A stretch of DNA of 64,000 nucleotides from Pseudomonadota bacterium (GCA_018830485.1 JAHJRQ010000013.1:62001-126000), one strand, 5' to 3'. Shown: positions 1 through 9,188, counted from the stretch's first letter. Notes: generated by a model not told the origin, from the sequence alone. Numbers and translations are program-made.

Positions 1-1
1 G

Positions 2-337
2 GGATATTTCCGCACCGCCTTCCTGCTCGCCGCCCTCTTTGCACTTGGCTGGCGGATACTTTCCGAATATTTCCGCGCCGACTACCGGGGGGAGGGGAAA
101 TTTTCCGCCTACCAGCAAATGGCCCTGTGGGGCATGGGCTACTGCACGCTGCTGGCCCTGTATGGCAACAGCGGCGCAGGCAGCCGGACCGATCTGAATG
201 CCGGGCTCGCCTCGCTCTGGAACCCGGCCCCCCTGCTCTTTTTTCAGGCCCTCTGGCTGCTGCTTTTCATCTATACGGGATTCAGTTCGGTGACCGGCGC
301 CACGCTCACCTTCCATGTGCGGCGGGAAAAGATCTGA
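2..337 (+). CDS. Lgt-like integral membrane protein, 3' end only
   Basis: The reading frame is open from the first bases of the window and ends with TGA at 335-337, leaving the last 111 residues of a membrane protein. Visible features are hydrophobic segments (one around FRTAFLLAALFALGW, one around LLFFQALWLLLFIYTGF) and the stretch RILSEYFRADYRGEG, which resembles the conserved late loop of prolipoprotein diacylglyceryl transferases. By family knowledge, Lgt moves diacylglycerol from phosphatidylglycerol to the lipobox cysteine of prelipoproteins at the inner membrane. The tail is longer than that of a typical Lgt, so a distant Lgt-family member is as likely as the housekeeping enzyme. The start is outside the window. 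Confidence 0.45.
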   Translation, partial: GYFRTAFLLAALFALGWRILSEYFRADYRGEGKFSAYQQMALWGMGYCTLLALYGNSGAGSRTDLNAGLASLWNPAPLLFFQALWLLLFIYTGFSSVTGATLTFHVRREKI

Positions 338-401
338 CCGGCGACGATCTCTCCCCCAAGTGCCATCTCATAATCGAATCGGAATCATTTTTTATCCACG
401 C

Positions 402-430
402 CCTAATTTCTCCTGTGTAACCTCTTCTCA
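402..430 (+). promoter_or_regulatory. Possible weak Pho-box-like repeats upstream of the phosphite operon
   Basis: Three 7-mers, CCTAATT (402), CTGTGTA (413) and CTTCTCA (424), are spaced exactly 11 bp. They are poor matches to the much clearer repeats before pstS and the GAK cluster. The position, about 30 bp before ptxA, would suit a PhoB site, but the matches are close to chance. Confidence 0.25.
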
Positions 431-459
431 ACAAAGGAAGCCATCATAAGGAGGACACA

Positions 460-1263
460 ATGATCACGTTGGAACAGGTAAGCAAGGGATATCCGAATGG
501 GTTCGTGGCCTTAAAGCCGACCAGCCTCTGTTTTGAAAAAGGCAGCTTCACCGTCCTGCTCGGCCCCTCGGGAGCAGGAAAGTCCACGTTGTTGCGCTGT
601 ATCAATTTCCTCAACACCCCCTCCAGCGGCAGGGTCAGCGTGGAAGGGCTCGGGCTCTTGAACGGCAACCGGGTTCTCCTGCGAAGCCATCGCCGCCGGA
701 CCGCCATGATTTTTCAGCAGCATCAGCTCATTGATCGCTACAGTGCGCTCGACAACGTCCTGATCGGCAGAATCGGCAACTACAGCGCCCTGCGCACACT
801 TTTACCGCTGCCCCGGCGAGATCATCTGATCGCCCTGGAATCCCTTGACAGAGTCGGCCTTCTGCACAAAGCCACGGAACGGGTCGATAATCTGAGCGGC
901 GGCCAGCAGCAACGGGTCGGCATTGCCCGGGGCCTGGCCCAGCAGCCGACCATCATCCTGGCGGATGAACCCGTGGCCAGCCTTGACCCTGCCACCTCGG
1001 CACAGGTGCTCTCCCTTCTCCATTCGATCTGCAAGGAAGACGGCTTAACCGCGATTGTGAGCCTGCATCAAGTGGAATTGGCCAAAACCTATGCGGATCG
1101 AGTCATCGGTCTTGCCAACGGCGAAGTGGTGTTTGACGGCGACAGCCACGCCTTGACCCCGCAAATCCTTGAAACTATTTACCACAAGCCCCACACCCCA
1201 GCGGCCCAGCCCCTTTCGCCCATTCCGACCTGGCAGGCCGTGCAACCCCTTGCCGAAGCCTAA
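460..1263 (+). CDS. ptxA: Phosphite/phosphonate ABC transporter, ATP-binding subunit
   Basis: This 267-residue protein is the ATPase of a PhnC/PtxA-type importer. It shows a Walker A motif GPSGAGKST near residue 33, the ABC signature LSGGQQQRVGIARG, and Walker B with IILADEP. The start is preceded by an AAGGAGG ribosome binding site at 449-455. It is followed by a periplasmic binding protein, a permease and a phosphite dehydrogenase on the same strand. That last gene makes phosphite, and not an organophosphonate, the likeliest substrate; the ATPase sequence alone could not decide this. Length and motifs are normal for the family. Confidence 0.85.
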   Translation: MITLEQVSKGYPNGFVALKPTSLCFEKGSFTVLLGPSGAGKSTLLRCINFLNTPSSGRVSVEGLGLLNGNRVLLRSHRRRTAMIFQQHQLIDRYSALDNVLIGRIGNYSALRTLLPLPRRDHLIALESLDRVGLLHKATERVDNLSGGQQQRVGIARGLAQQPTIILADEPVASLDPATSAQVLSLLHSICKEDGLTAIVSLHQVELAKTYADRVIGLANGEVVFDGDSHALTPQILETIYHKPHTPAAQPLSPIPTWQAVQPLAEA

Positions 1264-1280
1264 CGGTCATTCGACCCTAA

Positions 1281-2174
<894 letters not shown>

Positions 2175-2188
2175 AGAGGGGAAAAGGC

Positions 2189-2986
2189 ATGCGGCAAGCA
2201 TACTCGGACATTCTGGTTGAGCAGCAACGCCAGTGGCGGAAGACTTTAGCGCTGAGCGCGGGCATTCTCGCGGTGATCTGCGGGTTTTCCATCTACACAG
2301 GGCTTTTTGATCCCCAGCGTCTGTACGAGGGCATTCCCTCCATTGTCAGCCTCATGGCAGAAGGGATGCCGCCGGATTTCAGCGCGGCAAAAACCTGGCT
2401 CAAACCCCTGTTCGACACCCTGGCAATGAGCATCGCCGGAACAGCAATCGCGGTTTTTTTCTCGGTGCCGCTCGGGTTGCTTGCCGCACGCAACACCACG
2501 CCGCATCCGGTCGTCTACCAGATGGCCCGCGCCATCCTCAACGGGCTGCGGTCGGTGCCGGAACTGATTTTGGGAATTCTCTTCGTGGCGGCCGTGGGTT
2601 TTGGCGCCTTGCCGGGCGTCCTTGCCCTGGGCCTCCATTCCATCGGCATGGTCGGCAAATTCATCTCCGAGGCGATCGAACATGTGGCGGAAGAACCTCT
2701 GGAAGCGACGCGTTCCGCCGGTGCCACCGCGCTCCAGGTCGTTACCCATGGGGTGCTGCCCCAGGTGCTCCCCCAGATAGCAGACGTCACGATCTATCGC
2801 TGGGAATACAATTTCCGGGCCTCCACGGTCATGGGCATGGTGGGCGCCGGCGGCATCGGCTTCGAGTTGATGGGCTCCCTTCGGCTCATGCAATACCAGG
2901 AGGTAACCGCCATTCTGCTGGTTATCCTTGCCGCGGTCACCATGGTCGACGGCATCGGCATCCATCTGCGCAAACGTTTCAAATAG
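2189..2986 (+). CDS. ptxC: Phosphite/phosphonate ABC transporter permease
   Basis: A 265-residue PhnE/PtxC-family inner-membrane permease with one N-terminal helix and several further hydrophobic segments. The coupling region that contacts the ATPase contains EATRSAGATALQVVTHGVLP, a typical EAA-loop variant of this family. It starts 14 bases after ptxB behind an AGAGGGG site, and stops 9 bases before ptxD, so the four genes are one operon. A single permease gene implies a homodimer. Nothing looks truncated. Confidence 0.85.
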   Translation: MRQAYSDILVEQQRQWRKTLALSAGILAVICGFSIYTGLFDPQRLYEGIPSIVSLMAEGMPPDFSAAKTWLKPLFDTLAMSIAGTAIAVFFSVPLGLLAARNTTPHPVVYQMARAILNGLRSVPELILGILFVAAVGFGALPGVLALGLHSIGMVGKFISEAIEHVAEEPLEATRSAGATALQVVTHGVLPQVLPQIADVTIYRWEYNFRASTVMGMVGAGGIGFELMGSLRLMQYQEVTAILLVILAAVTMVDGIGIHLRKRFK

Positions 2987-2995
2987 GAGAAGTTG

Positions 2996-4033
2996 ATGAA
3001 AGCAAAAGTTGTCATTACCCAGCAGGTCCACCAGGAAGTTCTTGATCTGCTTTCTTCTTCCTGCGAGGTGGTGGCCAATATGACCACGGAGCCGTGGCCG
3101 CCGGAACAGCTCCGCGCAATGTGCAAGGATGCAAAAGGCATCATGGTCTTCATGCCGGACAGCATCGACGGCGATTTTCTTGATGGCTGCCCGGAATTGG
3201 AAGTAGTGGGCGCCGCCCTGAAGGGCTACGACAATTTCGACGTGCAGGCCTGCACCGACCGGGGCATCTGGTTTACCAATGTCCCCGACCTGCTGACCAT
3301 CCCCACCGCCGAGCTGACCGTCGGGCTGATGATCGGGTTGTCGCGCCATATGCTTGAGGGAGATCGTTTTATTCGCAGCGATTGCTTTCAGGGCTGGCGG
3401 CCGCATATGTATGGAACCGGCCTGTCCGGCAGCACCGTCGGCATCGTCGGCATGGGGGCTGTGGGACAGGCAACCGCCCGTTGCCTGCAAGGATTTGCCG
3501 CCCGCCTTGTCTATTTCGATCAACAGCAGCTCCCGCCGATCAAGGAGCAGCGACTGAACGTGACCTTCATCCCCTTGGAAACACTGCTTGCGGAGAGCGA
3601 TTTCACCGTGGTCATCCTGCCATTGACGGAGGCAACGCATCGGATGATCGATGGAGAAGCGATTTCCCGGATGAAGGAAGGGTGTTTTCTCATCAACACC
3701 GGCCGGGGCTCGGTGGTGGATGAGGACGCGGTGGCAGAGGCGCTCGCAAGCGGCAGACTGGCAGGCTACGCCTCGGATGTATTTGCCATGGAGGATTGGG
3801 CCTGGCATGAAAGGCCGACGGCAATTCCCCGCAACCTGCTTGAAAACCGGAAACAGACCTTCCTGACCCCCCATCTCGGTTCCGCAGTCAATACGGTGCG
3901 GAGGCAAATCGCCATGGAGGCGGCAAAAAACATTCTGCAGGCCTTGGGCGGAAAAACCCCGCAGGGTGCGCTCAACCAGCCCGGGAGCACGCATGGGAGT
4001 TCCGTCATACCTGCGAAAGCCGGTATCCAGTAA
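2996..4033 (+). CDS. ptxD: Phosphite dehydrogenase (NAD-dependent)
   Basis: A 345-residue D-2-hydroxyacid dehydrogenase-family enzyme that oxidises phosphite to phosphate with NAD. Compared from memory with Pseudomonas stutzeri PtxD, the catalytic residues fall at nearly the same numbers: K76 in ALKGYDNFDV, R237 in NTGRGSVVDE, E266 in VFAMEDWA and H293 in LTPHLGSA. The PtxD-specific block MEDWAxxxRP is present. The Rossmann motif is GIVGMGAVGQA (149-159), and D175 follows the second strand, which suits NAD. ATG 2996 follows AGGAGA at 2985. The last residues (SVIPAKAGIQ) are encoded by an inserted repeat and are not part of the enzyme fold. The operon supplies phosphate from phosphite. Confidence 0.9.
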   Translation: MKAKVVITQQVHQEVLDLLSSSCEVVANMTTEPWPPEQLRAMCKDAKGIMVFMPDSIDGDFLDGCPELEVVGAALKGYDNFDVQACTDRGIWFTNVPDLLTIPTAELTVGLMIGLSRHMLEGDRFIRSDCFQGWRPHMYGTGLSGSTVGIVGMGAVGQATARCLQGFAARLVYFDQQQLPPIKEQRLNVTFIPLETLLAESDFTVVILPLTEATHRMIDGEAISRMKEGCFLINTGRGSVVDEDAVAEALASGRLAGYASDVFAMEDWAWHERPTAIPRNLLENRKQTFLTPHLGSAVNTVRRQIAMEAAKNILQALGGKTPQGALNQPGSTHGSSVIPAKAGIQ

Positions 4034-4050
4034 TTTCGGGTAATTTCGGG
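4003..4050. repeat. Palindromic VIPAKAGIQ-type repeat at the ptxD 3' end, then a 10-bp tandem
   Basis: Bases 4003-4030 read CGTCATACCTGCGAAAGCCG followed by GTATCCAG, a variant of the dispersed palindromic repeat whose translation is VIPAKAGIQ. It supplies the last codons of ptxD. Directly after it TAATTTCGGG occurs twice in tandem (4031-4050) and the first copy provides the ptxD stop codon. Confidence 0.7.
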
Positions 4051-4166
4051 AGGTTCTTAAAAAATTGGACACCGAGTTTCTTCGGTGTGACGAATTGTGC
4101 AAGATTCCTATATATAAACAGTGAAGCCTGCGACAGAAAAACAGGGTGAACGTGTCGGTACACGAC

Positions 4167-4200
4167 TTCTCCCTCTCGACCTCATGACCGAGAGGGAGAA
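4167..4200. terminator. Hairpin between convergent ptxD and response-regulator genes
   Basis: TTCTCCCTCTCG (4167-4178) pairs perfectly with CGAGAGGGAGAA (4189-4200), 12 bp with a 10-base loop. It sits between two converging operons and could end transcription from either side; there is no T tract on the plus strand. Smaller hairpins lie at 4068-4087 (ACACCGA/TCGGTGT) and 4151-4164. Confidence 0.5.
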
Positions 4201-4227
4201 CAAGCCCTCCCGCGGAAGGCACCGCCG

Positions 4228-4659
4228 TTACTTCTCGCCCGTTCCCAGCCACTCCATGGTGGTCGCAACCACATTTTTCACCGAATAGGGCTTGGCGAAA
4301 TAAGCATTGGCGCCCAACCCCATCCCCTTTTCAATATCCTCCGGAGTACCGAGCGCGGAAAGCATGATCACCGGGATTTCGGCCAGGTCACGGTCCGGGT
4401 GGGAGCGGATCATCCTGCAGACCTCGCGCCCGTCAATGCGGGGCAGCATGAGATCGAGGAGAACCAGGGCGGGCCGCAACTGCTCAAAAAGAGCAAAGGC
4501 CGTCAGGCCGTCATGGGCCACAGCCACCGGCACCATGTTTTTCCGCAGCGAATAACAGAGGAGATGGGCGATATCCTCGTCATCCTCGACCACCAGGACC
4601 ATGCCGGGTTCCTGGTGGATCACGCCTTCGCTCCATTGCATTGTCTGCATCGTCTGCAT
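4228..4659 (-). CDS. Single-domain response regulator
   Basis: A receiver-only protein of up to 143 residues. It has the acidic pair in VVEDDEDI, the phosphoacceptor region LVLLDLMLPRIDG and the switch lysine in YFAKPYS. No output domain follows. Three in-frame ATGs lie close together (4659, 4650, 4641) in a short ATGCAGACR repeat, and a fourth at 4602 begins right at the receiver domain; 4659 is chosen because a weak AAGAG site precedes it. It lies 31 bases downstream of the EAL-GGDEF gene on the same strand, and probably relays signals with the chemoreceptor and diguanylate protein of this operon. Confidence 0.8.
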   Translation of the reverse strand: MQTMQTMQWSEGVIHQEPGMVLVVEDDEDIAHLLCYSLRKNMVPVAVAHDGLTAFALFEQLRPALVLLDLMLPRIDGREVCRMIRSHPDRDLAEIPVIMLSALGTPEDIEKGMGLGANAYFAKPYSVKNVVATTMEWLGTGEK

Positions 4660-4690
4660 TGCCTGCAAACTCTTTTCTGAATTTTTCCGT

Positions 4691-6568
4691 TCATTCGGCC
4701 TTCGCGTCTTCCAGCACCATCTCCGAACGGACCTCCTCCCGACGGTTGCGAACAATGGACGAGCCTTTCTCCAGCTTGGCCGCCCTCTTGACCCCGGAGG
4801 CGAGAAAGGCCAGCTCAGCGTATGAATTGACCGGGCATTCCTCGGTGCTGACAATGCCGATGGACAGCGACAGCAGAGCGAACCTGCGCTGCTCCCCCTG
4901 CCGGTCCCGGGCATAATAATGCCCTTGGCTGAACTCCTGCCCGCCATGAAATTCGGGCAACAAATCCTGTAAACCGTCGATGATCCGGCGGCAGATCTGC
5001 TGGGAGGCATGGGGCCGGGTGATGACGATGAAATCATCCCCGCCGATATGGCCGACAAAGCGGAACCGGTCGTTGATTCCGGGCTGGACGATATCGACGA
5101 TGAGCCGGCCGATCCGCTGGATGACCAGGTCGCCCTTTTCAAAACCGTAATAATCGTTGTAGGGTTTGAAATCGTCGATATCGATGTAGCAGACGTCGAA
5201 GTTGACCTTGCGCTGCAGAAGAGTGGCCACGGTGCGCTGGATGAATTCGTTGCCCGGCAGGCCGGACAGGGGGTTTGCCCCCTTGGCCAACTGGATGCTT
5301 TTTTGGGTAATGGCCTCGAGCAGGGCGTTGATGGCCACGGTGCCGAGATATTTGCCGTTTTGGGCCACGCAGATATCGTCATACAGATGCCTGCCCCGGC
5401 GGGCCTTGATCCTCCGGACCACCTCCTCCATGGGCGTGGCCGCTTCAACCAGGAGAAAATCGTCCCCCAGCACATCCTTGACCGCCCGGTGGGCGGAGAG
5501 GGCAAAGCCGTAACCATGGGGGCCGACCATCTGTTTTTCCAGAAAATGCATCCGGTTCAACATGCCCAGCACCCGTTGTTCATCCACCACCGGAATCCCC
5601 TGCAACTTGACATCTTCCATGAACCGCTGGTGGGCGGTCATGAGAGACTGGCATGGAGAAAGCGGCTCGATGTACTTGACCGTGGCGCCGATGGTGCAGG
5701 TCTCCCCCGGGGCTTCCGGGCAGTACGAAACATCATCCCGGACAACCAGCGGGGCGAGACGCTGCCGGGAAAGGTCCGGCCCTGGCCGCTCCAGCAGAAA
5801 CCCCTGGAGCAGGTCGATATCGAACCGGGCAATGGCCTCCAACTCTTCCTGCCGCTCGATCCCCTCGGCGATCACGGTGATGCCGAGTTTGTGGCACACC
5901 GTGGCAATGGCGTCCACCAGATTATGCTTGAAGGAATCCCGGTCGACATTGGTGATGAAATGCCGGTCCACCTTGAGGTAATCCGGCTCGATGACCGAAA
6001 GCAGCTTCAACCCGCCGTAGCCCACGCCGAAGTCATCGATGGCGATCTTGTAGCCCCTTTTCCGGTAGTACTCAACCGACTTCTTGAACAGATCATGATT
6101 GCGGATCGCCTCCTGCTCGGTGATCTCCAGGATGATCCGCTCCTTGGCGATGCCGCATTCCTCGGCGAGCCGATCGGTGGCGCCGCCCCGGTGATCGGGA
6201 TGCATGAGGGTGGCCGGGCAGATATTTACATACAGATATGCGTTTCGCTCGGCAAACCCCAGCTCTCCGGCCCGGCAGAAGGCATTTTCCCGGCACATCA
6301 TGTCCAAGGTCGAGATGACCCCCTCGGCCTGGGCCCGCTGAAAAAGCTCTCCGATATCAAAGGGCAGGGTTCCGGCCTGCCGCAGCCTGGCCAAGGCCTC
6401 GTACCCGAAGATCTCTCCGGTGCGCCGGGAAAAAACAGGCTGGAACCAGGAGGTGAGCCCATTGTTATCAAGGAGATCAAGGATCTCTGCCCGCGAAATT
6501 CTGCCGGGCTGAAACCCTCCGCGCCCTTTCTCTTTTTCCAGCATGTAGACCTCCGCCGCCCGGCTCAT
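4691..6568 (-). CDS. EAL-CBS-GGDEF c-di-GMP signalling protein
   Basis: A 625-residue cytosolic protein with an unusual order: an EAL phosphodiesterase domain first (YEALARL near residue 48, EITEQEA, IDDFGVGYGGL, AEGIE), then a region resembling paired CBS domains (about 285-430), then a diguanylate cyclase domain (IDIDDFKPYNDYYG and the signature GGDDF near 540). EAL catalytic residues appear present, and the GGDDF variant keeps the acidic position, so both activities are possible. Its start codon overlaps the stop of the upstream chemoreceptor gene by 4 bases (ATGA), which implies coupled translation. It probably converts receptor or nucleotide signals into c-di-GMP changes. Confidence 0.85.
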   Translation of the reverse strand: MSRAAEVYMLEKEKGRGGFQPGRISRAEILDLLDNNGLTSWFQPVFSRRTGEIFGYEALARLRQAGTLPFDIGELFQRAQAEGVISTLDMMCRENAFCRAGELGFAERNAYLYVNICPATLMHPDHRGGATDRLAEECGIAKERIILEITEQEAIRNHDLFKKSVEYYRKRGYKIAIDDFGVGYGGLKLLSVIEPDYLKVDRHFITNVDRDSFKHNLVDAIATVCHKLGITVIAEGIERQEELEAIARFDIDLLQGFLLERPGPDLSRQRLAPLVVRDDVSYCPEAPGETCTIGATVKYIEPLSPCQSLMTAHQRFMEDVKLQGIPVVDEQRVLGMLNRMHFLEKQMVGPHGYGFALSAHRAVKDVLGDDFLLVEAATPMEEVVRRIKARRGRHLYDDICVAQNGKYLGTVAINALLEAITQKSIQLAKGANPLSGLPGNEFIQRTVATLLQRKVNFDVCYIDIDDFKPYNDYYGFEKGDLVIQRIGRLIVDIVQPGINDRFRFVGHIGGDDFIVITRPHASQQICRRIIDGLQDLLPEFHGGQEFSQGHYYARDRQGEQRRFALLSLSIGIVSTEECPVNSYAELAFLASGVKRAAKLEKGSSIVRNRREEVRSEMVLEDAKAE

Positions 6569-8139
6569 GCGGCCACCAGCCTGGGGACGAACTCAGCGAA
6601 TTCTTCCTCTGCCCAGTCCGCTTCCGCCACCGCTTCCTCTTTCCCGTTGATCAGGGCAACCAGCGCCCCGGAGATGCGGCGCAGCTCCACGGCCTGCGTC
6701 CTCAGTTCCGCCGCGGTCCTGGCCGCCTCTTCCGCCTCGGACGAAGCAGCCAGGCTCACCGTGTCGATTTCGCCCATGGCCGCGCTCACCTGCCGGATGC
6801 CGATAACCTGCTCGTCACTGGCCTGGGCGATACTCTGCACCTCCTCGTCCACCTTGGCAATACCCTGGTGGATCTCGATAAACGCCTTGTCCAGGGTTTC
6901 ACAGAGCACGCTGCCCTGCTTGACCTTCTCGATATTTTTCTGAATAATGTCGCCGGTTTCCTTTGCCGATGAGGCCACATTATGGGCCAGCCTCCGGATC
7001 TCGTCGGCAACCACGCCGAACCCGGCCCCGGCCTCACCGGCCCTGGCCGCCTCCACCGCGGCGTTGAGTGCCAGCAGGTTGGTTTGGAAGGCGATATCGT
7101 TGATGTTCTTGATAATCTTCATAACCTCGGAGGACTGTCCTTGCATCTCCTGCATGGCTTGCAGCATCATCGCCATCTGGGCTCCGCCTTGCCGCACCAC
7201 CTGTTGCATCTCCCTGGAAAGTGCGCTGGCCTGCCGGGCGCTCTCGTTGTTGGCCTGGGTCTGCCCGAGGAGCTGTTCGATGGAGGCGCCGGTCTCTTCC
7301 ACCCCGGCGGCCTGACGCCCCGCCCCTTCCGCCAGGCTCAGGCTTGAGGCGGACAACTGGGTGGACTCTTCATAGACCTGTTCCACCACCCCCTGCAAGC
7401 GCTCCTTGATCTGCAACAGGGGCTGCATCACCTTGCGGCCGAGGTAAAAGAGGATGAAAAGGAAAACCCCGAAAACACCGATACCGGCTGCGACAAGGGC
7501 GAGGAAGGAAAGTGTTTTCGCCTGCCGGAACAGAGACTCATGCTCGGTCCCCGCCGCGACAATGGCCTCTCCGGTCCCCACCCCTGTCTGTTTGGCAACA
7601 TGGTCGGCCAAGGTTCGGGACAGGGTGACCGCTTGCACGACCTGGTCGCCGGTGTACTGATCAGCGGCCCGTATGCCATCGGAATATTTCTCCTGGAACT
7701 CGATCATGCCCTGGCCGACGGTGAGCTGCCGTTTGAACTTGGCATATTCCCCGGAAATCCGCTGCAAGAGATCCAGGGCCGCGGGATCCAGGGCCAGGGC
7801 CTTTTGCCCGGCCGCCAGAATGGCGCTGATCCGGGCATCGCCCTTTACCAACTCCTGGGAATACTTGGCCCGCATATCCTGAAACTGGCCCCGGATCAAA
7901 AAATTCTTCCATTGCAGCATCTGCTCCAACAGTGCTGCCTGCAGCTCCCGGACCAGAAGCACGTTGTCGATGCCGTCCTCCCCGGCAAACTTGATGCCCT
8001 CGCTTGCCCGGCTCGCTCCGGAGATGAGGCGCTGCTGCGTATTTATTGATATAGTGTACAGTACACCCATTCCAACCCCTGCGGCCAGCATGATAAAGAC
8101 AAAGAAAAAACCAAGCTTGTTTTTCAGATTCCACCGCAC
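6565..8139 (-). CDS. Methyl-accepting chemotaxis protein
   Basis: A 524-residue transmembrane chemoreceptor. A first membrane helix (FFFVFIMLAAGVGMGVLYTI) is followed by a periplasmic sensing region of about 170 residues, a second helix (FLALVAAGIGVFGVFLFILF), and a cytoplasmic signalling domain with the conserved hairpin NDIAFQTNLLALNAAVEAAR. The sensory domain looks like a four-helix bundle, but I cannot name a ligand. It heads an operon with a c-di-GMP enzyme and a receiver protein. Its position between the phosphite and phosphate operons makes phosphorus taxis a reasonable guess, not a demonstrated role. Confidence 0.88.
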   Translation of the reverse strand: MRWNLKNKLGFFFVFIMLAAGVGMGVLYTISINTQQRLISGASRASEGIKFAGEDGIDNVLLVRELQAALLEQMLQWKNFLIRGQFQDMRAKYSQELVKGDARISAILAAGQKALALDPAALDLLQRISGEYAKFKRQLTVGQGMIEFQEKYSDGIRAADQYTGDQVVQAVTLSRTLADHVAKQTGVGTGEAIVAAGTEHESLFRQAKTLSFLALVAAGIGVFGVFLFILFYLGRKVMQPLLQIKERLQGVVEQVYEESTQLSASSLSLAEGAGRQAAGVEETGASIEQLLGQTQANNESARQASALSREMQQVVRQGGAQMAMMLQAMQEMQGQSSEVMKIIKNINDIAFQTNLLALNAAVEAARAGEAGAGFGVVADEIRRLAHNVASSAKETGDIIQKNIEKVKQGSVLCETLDKAFIEIHQGIAKVDEEVQSIAQASDEQVIGIRQVSAAMGEIDTVSLAASSEAEEAARTAAELRTQAVELRRISGALVALINGKEEAVAEADWAEEEFAEFVPRLVAA

Positions 8140-8310
8140 GACATGTTCCCCCCATGAAGATTAAGACACCAGGGTCCAGCCTTTACCTGCCTGTCAATAA
8201 AACCCTGGATCGGAGTCTCGCCCGCTCGCTTACCTCCGGCTTCCGCCCAATTAACGAAATGTCGCATTTTTTTTGCGATTGCGTCAGTGCATACCTTATG
8301 CGCTTCTCTG

Positions 8311-8370
8311 CATAGCTAGTCCGGAAACAATGTTTCCTGGCATAGCTAGTCCGGAAACAATGTTTCCTGC
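8311..8370. repeat. 30-bp tandem duplication with inner palindrome
   Basis: The unit beginning CATAGCTAGTCCGGAAACAA is present twice (8311-8340, 8341-8370), identical except for the last base. Each copy contains the odd-centred palindrome GGAAACAATGTTTCC (8323-8337 and 8353-8367), which could be a protein binding site or a hairpin. It lies upstream of the chemoreceptor operon and downstream of the small gene on the minus strand. Confidence 0.75.
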
Positions 8371-8375
8371 GGGAT

Positions 8376-8456
8376 GCTATCAGCGGCAAGCTATCAGCGT
8401 TCAGCAAAAAACTTTATCAACTAAGCACGTTAAGCTAAAAGCTGATAGCTGATAGC
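8376..8456. repeat. REP-like inverted repeat of GCTATCAGC units
   Basis: GCTATCAGC occurs at 8376 and 8390, and the inverse GCTGATAGC occurs twice, overlapping, at 8441-8456. The two groups can pair into a long stem-loop. It lies directly after the stop of the 8466-8726 gene in its own reading direction, so it may also stabilise or end that transcript. Confidence 0.6.
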
Positions 8457-8465
8457 TTACCGCGT

Positions 8466-8726
8466 TCACCTGAAAAGACGAGTTTCCGGATGAACACTAG
8501 TTAAGTGCAATTTGCCGATTTCGGCGGGGATACTGCCTTCCGGCGCCTGGCCTCCATTTTCAAAAGAAACGAGATAGGCAGGGCACACGGTATGCCGGCC
8601 GCTTTGGCAATAGCTTTCCAGCTCGCGCAGACTGGGGACGTAGGGTGTGTTTTTGGCGGAACAACTGGCAACGGTCCAGATTTGCCGGCTGTGGCTGTAA
8701 CGAAGAAGATGTTTGCAGGGCATGGC
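8466..8726 (-). CDS. Small cysteine-containing conserved hypothetical protein
   Basis: An 86-residue protein starting MPCKHLL. ATG at 8726 is chosen because GGAGG lies 8 bases upstream. The pattern C-x-H near the start, then a Cys about 18 residues on, PSLRELESYC and HTVCPAYL is one I associate with small proteins of sulfate- and metal-reducing bacteria of unknown function; the cysteines could bind a metal. It stands alone between the chemoreceptor operon and the pst promoter. I cannot assign a role. Confidence 0.6.
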   Translation of the reverse strand, partial: AMPCKHLLRYSHSRQIWTVASCSAKNTPYVPSLRELESYCQSGRHTVCPAYLVSFENGGQAPEGSIPAEIGKLHLTSVHPETRLFR

Positions 8727-9188
8727 AATAGCCTCCATATGCGGTTGTGATGATTGTGTTTCCTTATACGAGCACAATACCGCACGATTGTTAGGGGATG
8801 ATTACGGAAAGGTTACCTTTTCGCTAAAAAACACCCCCTGTCGATGCTCTGGCTGGGGGGGGCAAGGAGTGAGCCGTTTTGCACAACATACCGCGGAATT
8901 ATTCGCTTTCCGTTCCCTCTTCATTATTTTCAGGATAAGGGCCTGCCGCTGTGGGTGGGAGGCAGGGCGGCTTACACCGCTTCCGGGGAGGTGCTGCGTC
9001 TGGAACTTACGCAGTGTTATAAACATTGGCCCCATTCAAGGAAACGGCGGGAATCAACGGCCAAACCTGAAATACCGGGCGAAAATGGCACGGAGAGACT
9101 ACCGGGCAGAGCTTAGAACGCGGTCATGCTTCGGAAAAAAAGTTGACAAGAAGATGAGGCGCCCGGAGATGAGGATTTGATCCTGGGA
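8727..9188. other. Intergenic region before pstS with no gene seen
   Basis: About 460 bases without a convincing reading frame on either strand. It contains a C5/G5 imperfect inverted repeat around 8832-8865 and nothing else I recognise before the pstS promoter repeats. Confidence 0.5.

Noticed and set aside
2246-4252. A 668-codon open frame on the minus strand opposite the phosphite operon
   Set aside because: It is the shadow of ptxC and ptxD: composition is His/Gly/Asp-rich without domain features, while the plus-strand genes have catalytic motifs and ribosome sites.
4228-5517. A 429-residue fusion of the response regulator with upstream sequence
   Set aside because: The upstream 280 residues are an out-of-frame reading of the GGDEF gene; the receiver starts near 4659 or 4602.
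5009-6943. A 644-codon open frame on the plus strand opposite the EAL-GGDEF gene
   Set aside because: Shadow of a well-supported gene whose EAL and GGDEF motifs are intact.
8311-8456. Possible CRISPR array
   Set aside because: Two directly adjacent 30-mers have no spacers, and no cas gene is present.
8832-8865. A terminator in the region before pstS
   Set aside because: C5/G5 arms with a poor inner stem and no gene ending there on the matching strand.
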